DNA from: Actinomycetota bacterium | Lineage (GTDB): Bacteria; Actinomycetota; Actinomycetes; Nanopelagicales; Nanopelagicaceae | NCBI GenBank assembly: GCA_009699205.1 | Contig: WLOP01000002.1 | Coordinates: 1-64,000, forward strand | Length of the DNA stretch: 64,000 nucleotides | Reading direction: 5' to 3' | Part shown: in pieces, positions 39,800 to 47,645 of the stretch | Position numbering within the stretch: position 1 is the first letter of the stretch | How the letters are laid out: every line of letters starts with the position of its first letter | The notes under the pieces: model-generated | What the model was told of the DNA's origin: nothing | Seen by the model: only the letters and a program-made list of their open reading frames with translations | The model's database searches: none | Position numbers and translations under genes: made by a program

Positions 39800-40803
39800 C
39801 CGCTGTGACAGTTTTAGGTGCAGGTGCTTGGGGAACAACGTTGGCTCAAGTTCTGAGCGATGCCGGCAATGAAGTTCTGCTCTGGGGGCGCAATCAGGAT
39901 GTGGTCGCTGAAATCAATTCCACTCATACCAACAGAACTTATTTGCCACATATAACTTTGCCGGCGCAACTTAAGGCAACTGCAGATATTTCTGCTGCAC
40001 TCAACCATTCTGATATTTATGTATTAGCAATTCCTGCTCAACATTTACGCGGAAAGCTTTCCGAATGGAAGCCTTCCATGAACCTTGATGCGACCCTTAT
40101 TAGCACTGTAAAAGGGATAGAAGTATCAACTCTTTTTCGAATGTCTGAACTAGTAATAGATGTGCTGGGGGTTCCAGCTTCCAAGATTGCAATCATCACT
40201 GGACCCAACTTGGCTCATGAACTAGCACTTCGCCAACCGGGCGCTGCAGTTGCTGCTGCAACTTCACAAGCGCTTGCCGAGAAGATTCAAGAGTTATTTT
40301 CAACTACTTATTATCGTGTGTACACATCGACAGATATTTTAGGATGCGAGATGGCTGGTGCCGTTAAAAGCGTTATCGCTCTGGCAGTGGGTATCGCCGT
40401 CGGAATGGATTTGGGAGAAAACACTCAAGCAATGCTCATTACCCGTGGGCTGAATGAAGTTGCTCGGCTTGCCGCAGCTCATGGTGCGCAGCCATTGAGT
40501 ATTGCTGGCTTAGCTGGCATGGGTGACCTTGTTGCAAGTTGCTCGTCGCCACTTTCACGCAATAGAACTTTCGGTGAAGCGCTGGGACGTGGAGGCTCTA
40601 TGCAGTATGCGAGAGCTAATGTTTCGAGCACCGTAGAAGGCGTTGCATCGGCAGGCGCTGTTGTTGAGTTAGCTCACCGCGTGGGAGTCGAAGTTCCAGT
40701 GATCGAAGCGGTTGCCGATGTTGTTACAGGCACCATTACCCCGATACAGGCTCTTAACCGTTTAATGGAAATCAGTACAAGGTCTGAGGACTTTATCAAG
40801 TGA
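39796..40803 (+). CDS. gpsA: Glycerol-3-phosphate dehydrogenase [NAD(P)+]
   Basis: 335 residues. The Rossmann motif GAGAWGTTLA is at 8-17, ISTVKGIE near 100 and the catalytic-lysine segment AGAVKSVIALAVG near 194. It supplies glycerol-3-phosphate for membrane lipids. It is coupled to plsC upstream and ddl downstream by 4-nt overlaps. Confidence 0.96.
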   Translation: MTAVTVLGAGAWGTTLAQVLSDAGNEVLLWGRNQDVVAEINSTHTNRTYLPHITLPAQLKATADISAALNHSDIYVLAIPAQHLRGKLSEWKPSMNLDATLISTVKGIEVSTLFRMSELVIDVLGVPASKIAIITGPNLAHELALRQPGAAVAAATSQALAEKIQELFSTTYYRVYTSTDILGCEMAGAVKSVIALAVGIAVGMDLGENTQAMLITRGLNEVARLAAAHGAQPLSIAGLAGMGDLVASCSSPLSRNRTFGEALGRGGSMQYARANVSSTVEGVASAGAVVELAHRVGVEVPVIEAVADVVTGTITPIQALNRLMEISTRSEDFIK

Positions 40804-41858
40804 ACAAAATCAAAGTTGCAATCCTTTGTGGCGGCCGAAGCAGCGAACATGAGATTTCTTGTATCTCCGCTGGTGGAATCCTTAAGGCGCTAGACCGTCA
40901 ACGCTACGAGCCTATTTTAATTGGTATTACCCGCCTCGCTGGTCGCTGGGTACTCATGGCCGAAGATTCAACGCTAGAAATTGTCGATGGAATTTTGCCG
41001 ACCGTGCCAGAAGATGCCCCTGAAGTGAATACCGATATTCATGGCTTCAGTGTTGACGGAAAGACTTTACATATCGATTTGATTTTCCCGATGCTTCATG
41101 GATCCTTTGGCGAAGATGGTTCGATTCAAGGATTCTGCGAAATTGCCAACCTTGCATACGTGGGAAGCGGAGTACTCGCCTCCGCTGTTGCGATGGATAA
41201 GTCATTTGCAAAATCAATTTTTTCATCTTCTGGCCTTAACTTGGCCGAGGGCATAGTTTTCACGCAAGACCAGTGGAGCCGTAATCGCGCCTCCTGCGAA
41301 CTTCTAGCATCAGTTCTTAAGTACCCGCTATTTGTAAAGCCTGCTCGTGGTGGTTCTAGCCGCGGCACAAGCAAGGTTCACACCGCAGATGTACTTCAAG
41401 CGGCAATCGAAGAAGCTTTTCGATTTGATTCCAAGGTCATGATTGAGGAAGCTGTATCTGGCCGAGAAATCGAATGTGCAGTGCTGGAAGTTGAAGGAAA
41501 TATCATCGCTTCTTTGCCTGGTGAAATCGTGATTGATAGCAAGCACGAGTTTTATGATTTTGAAGCCAAATACCTAGATGGTGCAACAACGGCATTGATA
41601 CCGGCGAATATCCCAGCAGAAGCTCGTGCGGAAATTCAAAAGCAAGCTTCGCTAGCTTTCCGATCTTTAGGATGTTCTGGTCTGGCACGTGTTGATTTCT
41701 TTTATGGCGAAGATGGTCAGATAACAATTAATGAACTTAATACAATGCCGGGATTTACTCCCACGTCGATGTTTCCGAAATTAATGGAGTCGGTAGGAAT
41801 TAGCTACAGCCAAATAATCGATGAACTTATGAAAGGCGCGTTGTCGCGCAGGAATTAG
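40800..41858 (+). CDS. ddl: D-alanine--D-alanine ligase
   Basis: 352-residue ATP-grasp enzyme of peptidoglycan precursor synthesis. Motifs are GGRSSEHEIS (11-20), LHGSFGEDGSIQG (about 99-111), VKPARGGSSRGTSKV (about 178-192) and NELNTMPGFTPTSMFPKL near the C-terminus. It starts with GTG inside the gpsA stop. The stop overlaps the convergent Lrp-domain gene. Confidence 0.96.
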   Translation: MNKIKVAILCGGRSSEHEISCISAGGILKALDRQRYEPILIGITRLAGRWVLMAEDSTLEIVDGILPTVPEDAPEVNTDIHGFSVDGKTLHIDLIFPMLHGSFGEDGSIQGFCEIANLAYVGSGVLASAVAMDKSFAKSIFSSSGLNLAEGIVFTQDQWSRNRASCELLASVLKYPLFVKPARGGSSRGTSKVHTADVLQAAIEEAFRFDSKVMIEEAVSGREIECAVLEVEGNIIASLPGEIVIDSKHEFYDFEAKYLDGATTALIPANIPAEARAEIQKQASLAFRSLGCSGLARVDFFYGEDGQITINELNTMPGFTPTSMFPKLMESVGISYSQIIDELMKGALSRRN

Positions 41859-42091
41859 TAACTAGTTACAGGGCAAGTAAGTGTTCGAGTAATCCCTGAA
41901 ACTGCCTGCACCTTTGAAAGAATGACTCGTCCAAAATCTTCCATGCTTGCTGCTTCAGCGCGCATGATGACGTCGTAAGGACCTGTGACGCCTTCGGCCA
42001 ATGTCACTCCAGAGATAGCCGATACTGCATTTGCAACGCTTGTTGCTTTGCCGACCTCGGTCTGAATCAAGATGTATGCCTGAACTGACAT
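41855..42091 (-). CDS. Stand-alone Lrp/AsnC ligand-binding domain protein
   Basis: 78 residues, corresponding only to the RAM (regulation of amino-acid metabolism) domain of Lrp/AsnC proteins: VQAYILIQTEVGKATSVANAV at the start and GVTGPYDVIMRAEA in the middle. There is no helix-turn-helix. A GAGGAG ribosome-binding site precedes the ATG. The same small gene lies between ddl and thiL in other actinobacteria. It may sense a small molecule or pair with a full-length Lrp. Confidence 0.88.
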   Translation of the reverse strand: MSVQAYILIQTEVGKATSVANAVSAISGVTLAEGVTGPYDVIMRAEAASMEDFGRVILSKVQAVSGITRTLTCPVTSY

Positions 42092-42169
42092 TGTTACTCC
42101 TCATCTCTAAATCTCTCGATGACGGGACGCTATCGCATAGGTCGCACTACGAGCAAACCTTTTTCCCCG

Positions 42170-42175
42170 TAGGCT
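42170..42175 (+). promoter_or_regulatory. Leaderless -10 box of thiL
   Basis: TAGGCT, then GGGAAC (6 nt), then the ATG at 42182. The hexamer is the same as before plsC and ffh. Confidence 0.55.
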
Positions 42176-42181
42176 GGGAAC

Positions 42182-43126
42182 ATGGGTTTAGGAGAGTTTT
42201 CAGAGAGCGATGTCATCGTGGAGTTGGCGAAGATTTTCGCGACCGATGATCCCCGAATTCTTCTCGGTATCGGAGATGACGCAGCTGTTATCGCACCGAG
42301 CGAGGTAAATTCGGTAATCACTACCGATATGGCGGTAGAAGGAGTTCACTTTCGCAAGCAATGGTCGAGCGCCTTTGAAATAGGCCGCAAAATCACAGCC
42401 GCTAATTTAGCTGACCTATTAGCTATGGGCGCGACGCCAAGTCATCTCGTGGCGGCCATTTCACTCACTGGTGACGAACCTCTTGCGTGGATTGTGGAGT
42501 TAGCGCAGGGAATGGCCCATGAAGCGCGCAGATGCAAAGCGCCAATCGTGGGAGGAGATCTTGTCAAGGGCTCGGTTGTAACTATTTCCATGACGGCAAT
42601 TGGATATGTAAAGAATCCAATTTTGCGTTCTGGTGCGCAAGTAGGCGATCGGCTTTATGTTTCCAACATACCCGGATGGTCGGCTGCCGGATGGCACTTA
42701 CTCTCCCATGGAATTAACCCTGAAAGCCTCGCAAGTAGCAAGCAGGCGAAGAGGGGCATTCAACAATTCTGTGCGCCCGAAGTTTCTTATGAGGCAGCAA
42801 GATTAATGCGCAACGCGCACGCACTTATTGATATTAGTGATGGGCTCATGACGCAAGGGGCGCAGATGGCGAGCGCTTCTCACGTCCGCTGTGAATTTAG
42901 CGCTGCAAAGATAGAAGCAATCGATGAGTTTGCCGATCTTGCTCAACTTGCCGATGAAGTTAACGCCAATGTTTGGGATTGGGTCGGCGCAGGCGGTGAA
43001 GATCATGTATTTCTTGCAGCGGGTAAGGATTTATCTGGCACCTGTATAGGCGAAGTTGTCACTGGAGATGGAATAGCAATTATTGGTTTAGAGCACGTTC
43101 CCCAGGGGTTCGTGCACTTTAATTAA
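42182..43126 (+). CDS. thiL: Thiamine-monophosphate kinase
   Basis: 314-residue PurM/SelD-fold kinase making thiamine pyrophosphate. Motifs are LLGIGDDAAVI (about 33-43), TTDMAVEGVHF (about 50-60), KITAANLADLLAMGA, and LIDISDGLMTQGAQMA near 215. Its TAA stop overlaps the TAA of the convergent rpmB (shared TTAA). No other thiamine gene is close. Confidence 0.95.
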   Translation: MGLGEFSESDVIVELAKIFATDDPRILLGIGDDAAVIAPSEVNSVITTDMAVEGVHFRKQWSSAFEIGRKITAANLADLLAMGATPSHLVAAISLTGDEPLAWIVELAQGMAHEARRCKAPIVGGDLVKGSVVTISMTAIGYVKNPILRSGAQVGDRLYVSNIPGWSAAGWHLLSHGINPESLASSKQAKRGIQQFCAPEVSYEAARLMRNAHALIDISDGLMTQGAQMASASHVRCEFSAAKIEAIDEFADLAQLADEVNANVWDWVGAGGEDHVFLAAGKDLSGTCIGEVVTGDGIAIIGLEHVPQGFVHFN

Positions 43127-43308
43127 CGGGAAACCTTGCCAGCTTTCAGACATGAGGTACACACATTCTGGCGCTTTGATGTTCCACCAATAAATGTCCG
43201 CACGCGCTGGATGTTTGGATTCCAGCGACGACGAGTCTTTACCTGAGAGTGCGAGACGTTATTGCCAAAGCTGGGGCCCTTGCCGCAGATATCGCATGTT
43301 GCTGCCAT
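43123..43308 (-). CDS. rpmB: 50S ribosomal protein L28
   Basis: 61 residues: MAATCDICGKGPSFGNNVSHS is diagnostic. It keeps the two zinc-ligand cysteine pairs Cys5/Cys8 and Cys50/Cys53, so it is the zinc-binding (C+) form. An AAGGAG ribosome-binding site precedes the ATG. Confidence 0.97.
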   Translation of the reverse strand: MAATCDICGKGPSFGNNVSHSQVKTRRRWNPNIQRVRTFIGGTSKRQNVCTSCLKAGKVSR

Positions 43309-43349
43309 CGTCGTACTCCTTCAGTGATTATTTATCCTGGCTGTCGAAC

Positions 43350-43533
43350 GGGGGTAAGGCTAGCGCTAACCCCCTAGCAAGTGCTAATCGTGAGAGTCCA
43401 GAGAATAAAGGGGGGCTGACACTCAGGAATCTACGCGTAAGAAATGGGGGGTGAGGGTTGCCACAGCCGATTTCCCCCCGTTACTTCTAGGGAGTAATTG
43501 AGAATTAGCAGTGAGTTAGCAGTTTCGCTAACT
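43350..43533 (+). promoter_or_regulatory. Repeat-rich leader/promoter region of cydABDC
   Basis: This stretch between rpmB and cydA contains several ordered elements. There is a GGGGGT/ACCCCC hairpin (43350-43355 with 43369-43374) around the palindrome TAGCGCTA (43361-43368). A longer G6/C6 hairpin follows (43446-43451 with 43474-43479). TTAGCAGT is repeated at 43505 and 43516, 11 bp apart. A 7-bp inverted repeat AGTTAGC/GCTAACT (43514-43520 with 43527-43533) ends just before the ribosome-binding site. A redox- or oxygen-responsive operator would fit, but no known Rex or other consensus is met. Confidence 0.5.
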
Positions 43534-43548
43534 AATGAAGGAGAGATG

Positions 43549-44952
43549 ATGCAAGCTCTAGATCTTGCCCGTTGGCAGTTCGCAATTACCACCGTCTACC
43601 ACTTCCTTTTCGTGCCAATCACTATCGGCATGGGCTTTTTGGTTGCTGGTTTACAAACGGCTTGGTATCGCACAGATAATCTTAAATATTTACGAGCAAC
43701 CAAATTTTTTGGACGGTTGTTCCTTATCAACTTCGCAATCGGCGTAGTCACAGGAATCGTTCAAGAGTTCCAATTCGGTATGAACTGGTCTTCCTATAGC
43801 CGTTTCGTCGGAGATATCTTCGGAGCCCCACTAGCAATGGAAGGGTTGCTCGCCTTCTTCCTCGAGAGCACATTCCTAGGACTGTGGATTTTCGGTTGGG
43901 ATCGCTTGCCGAAGAAGTTGCACTTAGCTTCAATTTGGTTAGCCGCCACAGGTACGCTCTTGTCGGCATATTTCATTCTCGCCGCAAATGCTTGGATGCA
44001 GCACCCAGTTGGTTACATTCTCAATGCAACTAAGGGACGCGCTGAACTTACAAATATCATTACTGTACTTACACAAAAGACTGCACTCGTCACCTTTTTC
44101 CACACAATCCCATCGGCAGCTTTCACCGGGGCAGCATTTATCGCTGGCGTCTCTGCGTGGTTGATTCTGAAGAAGAAAGATGTTGACATGTCACGTACCA
44201 CTCTCAAAGCAGGTCTAGTCACTATGGTGATTAGCTTTGTTTTGGTTGGAATTTCTGGTGACCTCACATCACGCGTGATGACCGAACAACAACCAATGAA
44301 GATGGCTGCGGCCGAAGCGCTTTATGACACTACAGCTTCAGCACCATTTTCACTTCTGACCATCGGCAGTTTAGATGGATCTCGCTCTGTATTCCAGATC
44401 GATATTCCATCAGTTCTCTCTTTCCTCTCTACAGGTGATTTCAAGGGAGTTGTCCAAGGGGTAAATGACTTGCAAGCTAGCTACGTTCAAAAATATGGTG
44501 CCGGAGATTACACGCCAAATATTCCGCTGGCATATTGGTCATTCAGGCTCATGATGGGATTTGGATTTATCGCAATGTTCTTTGCGCTCCTTGCTTTGTG
44601 GCAACTACGTAAAGGTGGAACACCACATGGAAAATGGTTCGCACCAGCGATGATCTCTTTGCCATTCTTGCCGCTTCTTGCAAACTCATTCGGATGGATC
44701 TTTACCGAAACTGCTCGCCAACCATGGGCGGTCTTTGGCCTGATTCGAACCGCTGACGGAGTGAGCCAAGTTGTTTCTGCCGGAGCAGTTCTCTTTACGA
44801 TGATTGCATTTACCGCCCTCTACGGCGTACTTGCGGTGATTGAAGTAGGGCTGATTCTCAAAACTATTCAGATCGGACCTCGCACAGAAGTTGACTATGA
44901 AGTCACTTCCGTCGGCGGTGCCGATGACCGACCACTCGTGATGTCTTACTAG
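43549..44952 (+). CDS. cydA: Cytochrome bd ubiquinol oxidase subunit I
   Basis: 467 residues. Haem ligands are visible: His18 (TTVYHFLF, b595), His185 (FFHTIPSAAF, b558) and Met335 or Met336 (RLMMGFGF). The conserved Glu is in PLAMEGLLAFFLES. The distance between the second and third ligands is about 57 residues shorter than in E. coli CydA, indicating the short Q-loop class. It starts at the second of two adjacent ATGs (43546, 43549), chosen by spacing from the GGAG ribosome-binding site. It reduces O2 to water with quinol electrons, typically at low oxygen. Confidence 0.96.
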   Translation: MQALDLARWQFAITTVYHFLFVPITIGMGFLVAGLQTAWYRTDNLKYLRATKFFGRLFLINFAIGVVTGIVQEFQFGMNWSSYSRFVGDIFGAPLAMEGLLAFFLESTFLGLWIFGWDRLPKKLHLASIWLAATGTLLSAYFILAANAWMQHPVGYILNATKGRAELTNIITVLTQKTALVTFFHTIPSAAFTGAAFIAGVSAWLILKKKDVDMSRTTLKAGLVTMVISFVLVGISGDLTSRVMTEQQPMKMAAAEALYDTTASAPFSLLTIGSLDGSRSVFQIDIPSVLSFLSTGDFKGVVQGVNDLQASYVQKYGAGDYTPNIPLAYWSFRLMMGFGFIAMFFALLALWQLRKGGTPHGKWFAPAMISLPFLPLLANSFGWIFTETARQPWAVFGLIRTADGVSQVVSAGAVLFTMIAFTALYGVLAVIEVGLILKTIQIGPRTEVDYEVTSVGGADDRPLVMSY

Positions 44953-44967
44953 GAAAGGAGAGCGAAC

Positions 44968-46014
44968 ATGTCATTTCAAACAGTCTGGTTCATACTCATT
45001 GTTGTTCTTTGGGTGGGCTATTTCATCCTAGAAGGTTTCGACTTTGGTGTCGGAATGTTGCTTCCTTTCGTATCTCGCAATGAAGCCGATCGTCGAGCAG
45101 TTCTCACAACGTTAGGTCCAGTCTGGGATGGAAACGAAGTGTGGCTACTTGTAGCCGGCGGAGCGACTTTCGCAGCATTTCCTGAGTGGTATGCAACTTT
45201 ATTTAGTGGATTTTACCTTCCACTCTTCTTGATACTTGTTGCCTTAATTGTCCGCGGTGTGGCTTTTGAATATCGCAGCAAGTACGGCAAAGCGCAATGG
45301 CGCCAACGTTGGGATGTCGCAATCGTTGTTGCCAGCTTCCTTCCCTCACTTTTATGGGGCGTTGCTTTCGCAAATATCGTCAGAGGTGTTCCACTAGAGA
45401 AATCAGCATCGGGAGCAATCGAATATGTAGGCGGCTTCTTCAACCTACTTAATCCTTACGCTCTTCTTGGCGGAGTTGTTACCTTGACCGTTTTCTTGAC
45501 GCATGGAGCACATTTCCTCGCACTCAAGACAGCTGGCTCAATCCGCGACACTGCGCATGATCTTGCTATCAAACTAGGTTTAGTTTCGGCAGTTGCTGCC
45601 GTTGCATTCTTGGCATGGAGCAATCTCATGGGCTCGGCAATCAATACCAAGTTCCTCATCTTGTCTGTCCTCACAGCCCTTTTGTGGGTTGCGGGATTGG
45701 CTGCCAATTACCTACGTCGTGAAGGTTGGGCATTTATCGCCTCATCACTCGCCATCACAACGTTTGTCACTGGATTATTCGTAGCACTTTATCCACGAGT
45801 AATGCCAAGCTCTTTGGGATCGGAATTCGATCTCACAATTACCAATGCTTCCAGTACCGATTACACCCTTAAGGTAATGACAATCGTTGCGGTAGTAATG
45901 ACACCGCTTGTATTGATTTACCAAGGTTGGACTTATTGGGTATTCCGCAAGCGCGTAAGCGCAACTCAGATTCAGCATCCTGAGCGTGGAGTTCTGGATA
46001 CGCTTTCTCTGTGA
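44968..46014 (+). CDS. cydB: Cytochrome bd ubiquinol oxidase subunit II
   Basis: 348-residue polytopic membrane protein. The family N-terminus WFILIVVLWVGYFILEGFDFG and GPVWDGNEVWLL (about 50-61) are present. It pairs with CydA. It has an AGGAGAG ribosome-binding site and overlaps cydD by 4 nt. Confidence 0.96.
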   Translation: MSFQTVWFILIVVLWVGYFILEGFDFGVGMLLPFVSRNEADRRAVLTTLGPVWDGNEVWLLVAGGATFAAFPEWYATLFSGFYLPLFLILVALIVRGVAFEYRSKYGKAQWRQRWDVAIVVASFLPSLLWGVAFANIVRGVPLEKSASGAIEYVGGFFNLLNPYALLGGVVTLTVFLTHGAHFLALKTAGSIRDTAHDLAIKLGLVSAVAAVAFLAWSNLMGSAINTKFLILSVLTALLWVAGLAANYLRREGWAFIASSLAITTFVTGLFVALYPRVMPSSLGSEFDLTITNASSTDYTLKVMTIVAVVMTPLVLIYQGWTYWVFRKRVSATQIQHPERGVLDTLSL

Positions 46015-47645
46015 AATCTGCTGATCTGCGGCTACTGCTTTCTAGAAGCGGTAGCCGCAGATTATTTTTATCGGCACTTCTCGCCGCTTGTGTCTGGTCT
46101 GCGATTGTTATTGCGAATGCATATCTCATCGCTGAGATCATTATTGGGATAATTTCCCATAGCCACGGTGTTTCGGCACGGATTATTCTTTTGGGCTCCC
46201 TCTGGATCTTTAGAGCCTTCTTCAATTCCCGTTTTGAGTATTGGACGGCCTCACAAGCGCTAGCAATCAAAGTGCAATTGCGTGCAGAAACGACCAGGCG
46301 TGTAAGCAATTATGGGAAAGTTTCACCCGCTGAACTTGTCACTGTTCTGACTAAAGGATTGAACGCACTTGATATTTATCTGGGCAGATTCATTCCGCAA
46401 ATGGCTTTTGCAGGCATAGTTCCATTCGCCATAATGGCAGCAATATTCGTTAATGATTATCTCTCGGCAATCATCGCAATCGCCACCTTGCCGCTTATCC
46501 CGGTCTTCGGAGCTCTCATCGGGAAATATTCTGCAGATGAAGTCTCCAGGAAATGGCAGTCCCTAGGAACTCTTTCGCGATATTTTGAGGATTCATTACG
46601 AGGCTTCACGACTCTGAAGATTTTTGGACGCAGCGCAAGTCAATCAGAGCGAATTGGCGCTATGGGCAAGAAGTACACCGATGAAACGATGAAAGTTCTT
46701 CGAATATCATTCTTATCTGCATTCGCTCTTGAACTTGTTGCGACTATTTCGGTGGCAGTTGTTGCGGTCTCCGTAGGACTGCGTTTGGTTGCTGGAACCA
46801 TGGAGTTCAAACCAGCAATGATTGTTCTGATATTGGCCCCTGAAGTCTATTTTCCGGTACGCAACGCGGCTTCGCTATTTCATGCCTCAGAGGATGGAAC
46901 GCAGTCGCTGCGGGAGTTATCTCGCATTCAAGGCGATGACGTTGCAGAAGTTTCGCAAGATGGCGCCCACATCGATTCTTCAACGGTAGTTGCTATCGCA
47001 TGGCAAGACTGGACTTTCGTTCGAAATGCTTTCGAAAAAATCCGGATTCCCGCATCGCAAGTGAATAGAGGTGAACTCCTCTTTATATTCGGTGAATCGG
47101 GAATAGGCAAGAGTACCTTTGCATCCAACTTGCTCGCGATCAATTTTGATTCAGATCTCCAAATAATCTCGGCGGCAAATCCCATTCTCCTCACTCGAGC
47201 AAATCGAGAGAGTTATCAGAAGTTATTGGGCTGGATTCCGCAATCGCCTCAGCTGGCATCTGGAAGTGTGCGGGATCAGTTCCTGATTTTGGATCGCAAA
47301 CTTGCCGATCTCGAAATAGTTTCTGCATTGGAGCAAGCGGGATTATCTGTAAACGAGTTACCTCAAGGCCTTGATACTCAGTTGGGAAAGGGAGGCGAAC
47401 AATCTCATTCTGCCTCTGGTGGTCAAGTACGACGGATAGCAGTTGCTCGCGCATTAATTCGCAAGCCATCGATAGTCATTGCAGATGAACCTACTGCAGA
47501 TTTAGATCACGAGAGCGCACAGGCGGTTATGAATAGTTTGCGCAAAGCGCAAGCTGCAGGAGGGATAGTCATTTGTATTACACACGATTATTCGCTCATC
47601 GCTGAAAACGATCGAGTGATTGAAGTAGTGCGGGGTACTCCATGA
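46011..47645 (+). CDS. cydD: ABC exporter subunit CydD
   Basis: 544 residues. Six membrane helices (about 17-310) are followed by an ATPase domain with Walker A GESGIGKST (361-369), an ABC signature of SASGGQ (467-472) and Walker B SIVIADEPTADLD. With CydC it exports thiols such as cysteine or glutathione and is required to assemble cytochrome bd. The signature deviates from LSGGQ. The separate cydD and cydC genes contrast with the fused CydCD in several actinobacteria. Confidence 0.93.
   Translation: MKSADLRLLLSRSGSRRLFLSALLAACVWSAIVIANAYLIAEIIIGIISHSHGVSARIILLGSLWIFRAFFNSRFEYWTASQALAIKVQLRAETTRRVSNYGKVSPAELVTVLTKGLNALDIYLGRFIPQMAFAGIVPFAIMAAIFVNDYLSAIIAIATLPLIPVFGALIGKYSADEVSRKWQSLGTLSRYFEDSLRGFTTLKIFGRSASQSERIGAMGKKYTDETMKVLRISFLSAFALELVATISVAVVAVSVGLRLVAGTMEFKPAMIVLILAPEVYFPVRNAASLFHASEDGTQSLRELSRIQGDDVAEVSQDGAHIDSSTVVAIAWQDWTFVRNAFEKIRIPASQVNRGELLFIFGESGIGKSTFASNLLAINFDSDLQIISAANPILLTRANRESYQKLLGWIPQSPQLASGSVRDQFLILDRKLADLEIVSALEQAGLSVNELPQGLDTQLGKGGEQSHSASGGQVRRIAVARALIRKPSIVIADEPTADLDHESAQAVMNSLRKAQAAGGIVICITHDYSLIAENDRVIEVVRGTP

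Noticed and set aside
43360-43387. CIRCE-like element (CTAGCGCTA ... AAGTGCTAA) upstream of cydA
   Set aside because: The right half matches 8 of 9 positions but the left only 6 of 9, and the spacer is 10 rather than 9. rpmB and cyd genes are not known HrcA targets. It is better described as part of the local TTAGC/GCTAA repeats.
43194-43454. 86-codon plus-strand frame overlapping rpmB
   Set aside because: Antisense to the 5' half of rpmB and running into the cyd leader. The low-complexity product resembles no family.
47403-47420. CydD inactive because its ABC signature is SASGGQ
   Set aside because: The GGQ core, Walker A and Walker B are intact, and signature variation is tolerated in heterodimeric ABC exporters, so loss of function is not supported.
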